Assembly (NCBI GenBank): GCA_946186205.1
Contig: CAMHMH010000003.1
Coordinates: forward strand, 62,001 to 126,000
Length of the DNA: 64,000 bases
Source of the DNA: an uncultured Fretibacterium sp.
GTDB taxonomy: Bacteria; Synergistota; Synergistia; Synergistales; Aminobacteriaceae
Direction: 5' to 3'
Both the position numbers and the translations under genes were made by a program. The notes under the pieces are model-generated. The model saw nothing but the letters and a program-made list of their open reading frames with translations, ran no database searches and was not told where the DNA came from. Below are positions 60,843 to 64,000 of this stretch, piece after piece. Position 1 is the stretch's first letter. Each line of letters opens with the position of its first letter.

Positions 60843-61494
60843 ATTTCCTCACCCCTGAAAGTAAAATCATCAGCGCAAATACATTCATTCCAGAATCACA
60901 GCCGCTAGAGCCGCCGCCGCTAAATGACGGGCGTTGTGTTCCGTCCTTCCAGATTACGCACTCGGTGTTAATCTCAACTTCTCCCAGATAGCTGGTGTTC
61001 ACATTGCCCCTTATCCATATTGTTCCGGCACTCTCAGAAGTCAGCGTAAGCCGCAAAGTCATTCCGCCAACCTTAATTTCCGGGAAGGCTAAAGGCTCAT
61101 CAAGCGACGGGATAATATCAAGAAACAAATACGGGTCTGTGATTTCATTCGGCATATTCTCCTCGTAAACATTAATTCCCAAACTTGAAGCATATACCCG
61201 CAAATTCATAGCTAATCCCGTAAGGCAGTCGAAAAGAGTATGAAGCCCGCCGATCTCATCACGCTTCATTACGGTCTCCCAATCAGTGCTCACAACATTC
61301 ACAACATCAGCCGGAAGGTCTGAGAATGAACACGCAGAAACATTCATATCCCCGTTGATTTCAAGCTGAGTGCGCACAAATCCTTTCTCCGCGAATCCCT
61401 CGCCGTAAATGTTCCATTTGCCCGAAAATGTTCCGAACCCCTCAGCACTGACACTCATCATCATAATCATCACGCAAAGCAAAAATTTCTTCAT
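60829..61494 (-). CDS. Exported Synerg-CTERM protein, unknown function
   Basis: The 221-residue product has a signal peptide (to VSAEG), a beta-rich body (TFSGKWNIYGEGFAEKGFVR) and a C-terminal GGGSSGCDSG, a hydrophobic helix and RKFVRN. The tail is a Synerg-CTERM variant in which the second Gly is missing before Cys. It may be anchored at the cell envelope. It overlaps larB upstream by four bases and mreB downstream by 14, so it appears to be cotranscribed with cell-shape genes. Confidence 0.75.
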   Translation of the reverse strand: MKKFLLCVMIMMMSVSAEGFGTFSGKWNIYGEGFAEKGFVRTQLEINGDMNVSACSFSDLPADVVNVVSTDWETVMKRDEIGGLHTLFDCLTGLAMNLRVYASSLGINVYEENMPNEITDPYLFLDIIPSLDEPLAFPEIKVGGMTLRLTLTSESAGTIWIRGNVNTSYLGEVEINTECVIWKDGTQRPSFSGGGSSGCDSGMNVFALMILLSGVRKFVRN

Positions 61495-62258
61495 GGCCGC
61501 GACTCTCCTTCCGTGCGTATTCTGTTTATCATCGACGCAAGATAGCCCGCGCCGAATCCGTTATCTATATTCACGACACTGACTCCGCTCGCGCATGAGT
61601 TCAGCATGGCAAGCAATGCACTAACGCCCCCGAATGACGCGCCATAACCCACGCTCGTAGGCACTGCGATAACTGGACAATCCGCAAGCCCTCCGATAAC
61701 GCTGGCTAATGCTCCCTCCATCCCGGCGACCGCGACAATAACACTTGCGCTCATTATGTCATCAACGTGCGACAATACACGGTGAAGCCCGGCGACTCCG
61801 ACATCATAGAGACGCTTCACACGGTTTCCGAGAGTCTCAGCCGTCAATGCTGACTCCTCTGCGACTGGTATGTCGCTCGTTCCTCCTGTTGCTACGAGAA
61901 TGAATCCGTTCCCTTCAGGCTTTGGGATTTCTCCGTAAACAGCCGCTCTTGCTTCAGGGTGATAATTTATCGCGCAGCCCATCGCGTGAAGTTCATTTGC
62001 TGATTCTTGAGACAAACGGGTGATAAGAATCGTCTTCTGCCCGTGAGACTTCATAACGTCAATTATGCCTGAGATCTGAGACGGAGTTTTGCCCGCGCCG
62101 TATATGACCTCCGGGACTCCCTGCCGAATCTCTCTGTGAAGGTCAACTTTCGCGTAGCCAATGTCCTCGAAAGGCTGACCGCGTAACTTCAAATATGCTT
62201 CTTCTTCTGTAATGTTGTGGCTGTAAAGTTCGTGAAGTATTTTCTTTGTGTCATTCAA
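61491..62258 (-). CDS. larB: Nickel-pincer cofactor biosynthesis protein LarB
   Basis: The 255-residue carboxylase/hydrolase related to PurE. Family marks: EVIYGAGKTPSQISGI, YHPEARAAVYGE, VATGGTSDIPVAEESALTAE, GVAGLHRVLSHVDDI, VAGMEGALASVIGGLADCPV and PTSVGYGASFGG. LarB converts NaAD into the pyridinium precursor of the nickel-pincer cofactor of lactate racemase and related enzymes. TTG at 62258 follows AGAGGTG; another TTG at 62294 has no SD. larC and larE are not in the window. Confidence 0.92.
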   Translation of the reverse strand: MNDTKKILHELYSHNITEEEAYLKLRGQPFEDIGYAKVDLHREIRQGVPEVIYGAGKTPSQISGIIDVMKSHGQKTILITRLSQESANELHAMGCAINYHPEARAAVYGEIPKPEGNGFILVATGGTSDIPVAEESALTAETLGNRVKRLYDVGVAGLHRVLSHVDDIMSASVIVAVAGMEGALASVIGGLADCPVIAVPTSVGYGASFGGVSALLAMLNSCASGVSVVNIDNGFGAGYLASMINRIRTEGESRP

Positions 62259-62290
62259 GAAATTTTCACCTCTGCGAAATGATAACACAC

Positions 62291-62596
62291 TCAATATATT
62301 TCGCCGAAATATGTCTCATCATTCTTCACTCGCTCACGGTAAAATATCACCTGCTTCACGATTGCCATTGAAGGCCCGCTGCGTAATTTCTCTTTCATCT
62401 CGTTCACGCATTCGGGGACTCCCTGCATTACTACTTCGACTCGTCCGTCTGAGAGATTCTCAACTGTCCCGGTGAGTCCGAGCCTTTCAGCCTGCTGACA
62501 TGCCCAATACCTGAAGCCTACGTGCTGAACTCTCCCGGAGATTAACGCCCTTACGCGGATAAAATTGCTCTTGTCATCGTAATAACTCAATGCCAT
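62291..62596 (-). CDS. acyP: Acylphosphatase
   Basis: The 101-residue enzyme hydrolyses acyl phosphates. The signature GRVQHVGFRYWACQQA keeps the catalytic arginine, with His in place of the usual Gly after VQ, and TGTVENLSDGRVEVVMQG keeps the catalytic Asn. The C-terminal YFGEIY is slightly unlike the usual F-I-Y end. It overlaps the glycosylase gene upstream by 10 bases. Confidence 0.93.
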   Translation of the reverse strand: MALSYYDDKSNFIRVRALISGRVQHVGFRYWACQQAERLGLTGTVENLSDGRVEVVMQGVPECVNEMKEKLRSGPSMAIVKQVIFYRERVKNDETYFGEIY

Positions 62597-63312
62597 ATAC
62601 CTGCCTCGATTAATGTACGTTCAGTTTTGCCGGCCCAGTCATGATTCGCTTTCGGGTTCGCCGGACTCGGATGAAGTATCTTTGTGATTTCGACTCGCTG
62701 TCCGATTAACGCGAATTTTGCACGAGTGTATGCGAAATTTCCGACTCCCACAACGTAATCGGGCTTGAGACTCTCGACCGCTTCAATCAACGCTGAGTCA
62801 CAAATTCTGCAAAGCCTCTCGCGTTCCGACGGGTCTAATTTGTCGGGCGTTAAGTTGCGTATGCTTCCTTTGTCCGTCCTTCCGATGAAAAGCAAAGGAC
62901 AGTAGTTCAGCACAAAGTGTTCAGAAAAAAATCTCTCAGCACTTCCGAAACGACTCGCAAAGAGTCCCCATAATCTTTTGCCGCTGACTTCAGATCGTCC
63001 GCATTCGAGTCCGCGAACAGGGTATGAGACATTCTGACTATCCGGCGGGCTTATGGAGATGTCATTGATGCCCATAAAATTTTTGACCGCGTTAATTTCG
63101 CCGAAAGGGATTCCAGTCTGAGCCATTCCCCATGGGCCGGGATTGATTCCGAGAAAGATGACTCGCTTCCGGCCGTGTGAAAACTTTGCGTACTGTCTGA
63201 ATCCGTCCCACGCATAACGCAGAGGGTTATACACGCTGACAACGGGCGGTGAGAATCTGAGAGTCTCAGCCTCATCACAAAGACGCTGGAAAATATCTAG
63301 TAAGTTATTCAT
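62587..63312 (-). CDS. SMUG1-type single-strand-selective uracil-DNA glycosylase
   Basis: The 241-residue base-excision repair enzyme. The active-site block GINPGPWGMAQTGIPFGEI and the intercalating-loop motif HPSPANP are both characteristic of SMUG1. ATG at 63312 gives a family-like start (MNNLLDIFQRLCDEAETL). No SD is seen; TAAAAT upstream places the predicted transcription start within about three bases of the ATG. The frame continues upstream without a stop through a terminator hairpin into the methyltransferase gene, so this could be read as a fusion. I favour two genes. Confidence 0.88.
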   Translation of the reverse strand: MNNLLDIFQRLCDEAETLRFSPPVVSVYNPLRYAWDGFRQYAKFSHGRKRVIFLGINPGPWGMAQTGIPFGEINAVKNFMGINDISISPPDSQNVSYPVRGLECGRSEVSGKRLWGLFASRFGSAERFFSEHFVLNYCPLLFIGRTDKGSIRNLTPDKLDPSERERLCRICDSALIEAVESLKPDYVVGVGNFAYTRAKFALIGQRVEITKILHPSPANPKANHDWAGKTERTLIEAGIWH

Positions 63313-64000
63313 GATGAGATATATTTTACACGCGGAGAAAAAAAATCCCCCGCATATTTCAGCGGAGGCCGTTTTGTTTTGACGTTTGCTTCCTGAAAAT
63401 TTATTGCGTGCTCGAAAAATTCTGCGTATGATTTTGCGTATGTCGTCCAAATCCTGAGCGAGTATTGGCGTTCCGTGAGGGAAAATCTTTTTGTCGAAAA
63501 CTCCGGGGACTGCTGCCCATGTGCATAAAAGGCTCTCGAAAAGATTCGCTGAATACTTCCTTGTGTCCTCTGTTATGTGAAACGCGCCTATGTTTGAAAA
63601 GTTAGGAATTGCGTTCTCGTCAGGAGCTGGCATGATCCGGCAGTCCGTAACAACATGGCCGTAAAGGTAGCGGCATGCAAGATCATTTTCGCGGCCTTTG
63701 AGATAATTCAGCGACACATCATGAAGTATGCACCACGAGTCCGGCTTCATGAAGGGCAGAACGCAAAGAAAGTTCAGAGTCTCCCACGGGTGAATATGAG
63801 CCGTATCGAGAACAAGAAGATCAATATCACCGCCGACAGACTCAACATATCGCGAGACATCGCCGCCCCTGTACACCTTCCATTTGTCTTTAAGCTCCGG
63901 GAATTTTTCATCAACAAGATAGCCTGAAAGTTTGTCCGTTCCTCCGCCGTAATATTTCTCGCAGTAGTCAGCTGAGAATAAATGCGACTGCGTGAAGTCC
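63313..64000 (-). CDS. Class I SAM-dependent methyltransferase-like protein (partial, no stop codon)
   Basis: The 5' end lies beyond the right edge. The visible 229 codons encode the second half of a Rossmann-type domain: GGDIDLLVLDTAHIHPWETL then FMKPDSWCILHDVSL, resembling methyltransferases in surface-polysaccharide loci. The family is tentative. No stop codon precedes the terminator hairpin at 63338-63368, and the frame runs into the glycosylase gene. The last credible coding part is about DLDDIRKIIRRIFRARNK (near 63390). A frameshift that removed the stop is likely; TAA exists in a neighbouring frame at about that point. Confidence 0.6.
63338..63368 (-). terminator. Terminator between methyltransferase and SMUG1 genes
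   Basis: On the minus strand CCTCCGC and GCGGGGG form a stem, followed by ATTTTTTTT. It lies inside the continuous open frame that joins the two genes. Confidence 0.8.

Overview
The window looks like chromosomal DNA of a motile, diderm, anaerobe-type bacterium of the Synergistota. Five proteins carry a C-terminal sorting tail of the Synerg-CTERM kind (Ser-Ser-Gly-Gly-Cys or a close variant, one hydrophobic segment, a basic end). Flagellar P- and L-ring genes (flgI, flgH) indicate an outer membrane, while several gene neighbourhoods are Firmicutes-like (hslV-hslU-codY, ctsR-clpC, rapZ-yvcK, mbl-like mreB next to flgF/flgG). The phylum call is inference; no rRNA is present.

Layout. 1-2.6 kb: codY (cut by the edge), hslU and hslV on the minus strand. 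2.6-3.0 kb: a degenerate repeat array. 3.0-5.5 kb: a large exported Synerg-CTERM protein. 5.7-7.6 kb: a small membrane protein, two related RNA-like stem-loops, and a DUF2828/Ro60-like vWA protein. 7.7-20.7 kb: guanine deaminase, three tandem 1.2-kilo-residue cell-surface subtilases and an orphan subtilase propeptide. 20.7-21.0 kb: tRNA-Thr, tRNA-Tyr and a second tRNA-Thr. 21.1-24.6 kb: a BcgI-like type IIB restriction-modification system whose specificity gene carries a 19-base homopolymer and an out-of-frame third target-recognition module. 24.7-28.9 kb: chemoreceptor, NUDIX hydrolase, fmt, def. 29.1-33.0 kb: ctsR, clpC, azlC, azlD. 33-36.3 kb: an exported protein, tRNA-Cys, an AI-2E-type transporter, gap. 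36.4-39.0 kb: a very large flagellin with a consensus sigma-28 promoter and a structured leader. 39.1-39.7 kb: tRNA-Val and an 87-bp-period repeat array. 39.7-42.5 kb: jag-yidC-yidD-rnpA-rpmH cluster. 42.6-54.9 kb: rapZ-yvcK, envelope and unknown genes, dnaG, apbE, a ROK kinase and glycerate kinase. 55-62.6 kb: a flagellar rod/ring operon (flgF-flgG-flgA-flgH-flgI-flgJ) led by mreB, plus larB and an acylphosphatase. 62.6-64 kb: a SMUG1-type glycosylase and a truncated methyltransferase with no stop codon between them.

How it fits together. Proteolysis and stress (HslVU, CtsR/ClpC) and CodY with AzlCD suggest nutrient and stress control in the Firmicutes style. The exported subtilases and their sorting tails suggest extracellular protein degradation by an amino-acid-fermenting organism.

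Most notable signals: (1) a phase-variable specificity subunit that would switch between two and three target-recognition modules; (2) twin stem-loops, one with a tRNA-like T-loop, directly upstream of a Ro60-like protein, with a compensatory base change between copies; (3) a repeat family with a strict 15/19/34/53/87-bp spacing grammar in two intergenic arrays and inside one gene; (4) leader elements in which a promoter -10 box abuts an SD-containing terminator-like hairpin; (5) a flagellin leader with two AGGGAA hexaloop hairpins resembling CsrA sites. All calls come from reading the sequence; no database search was run.
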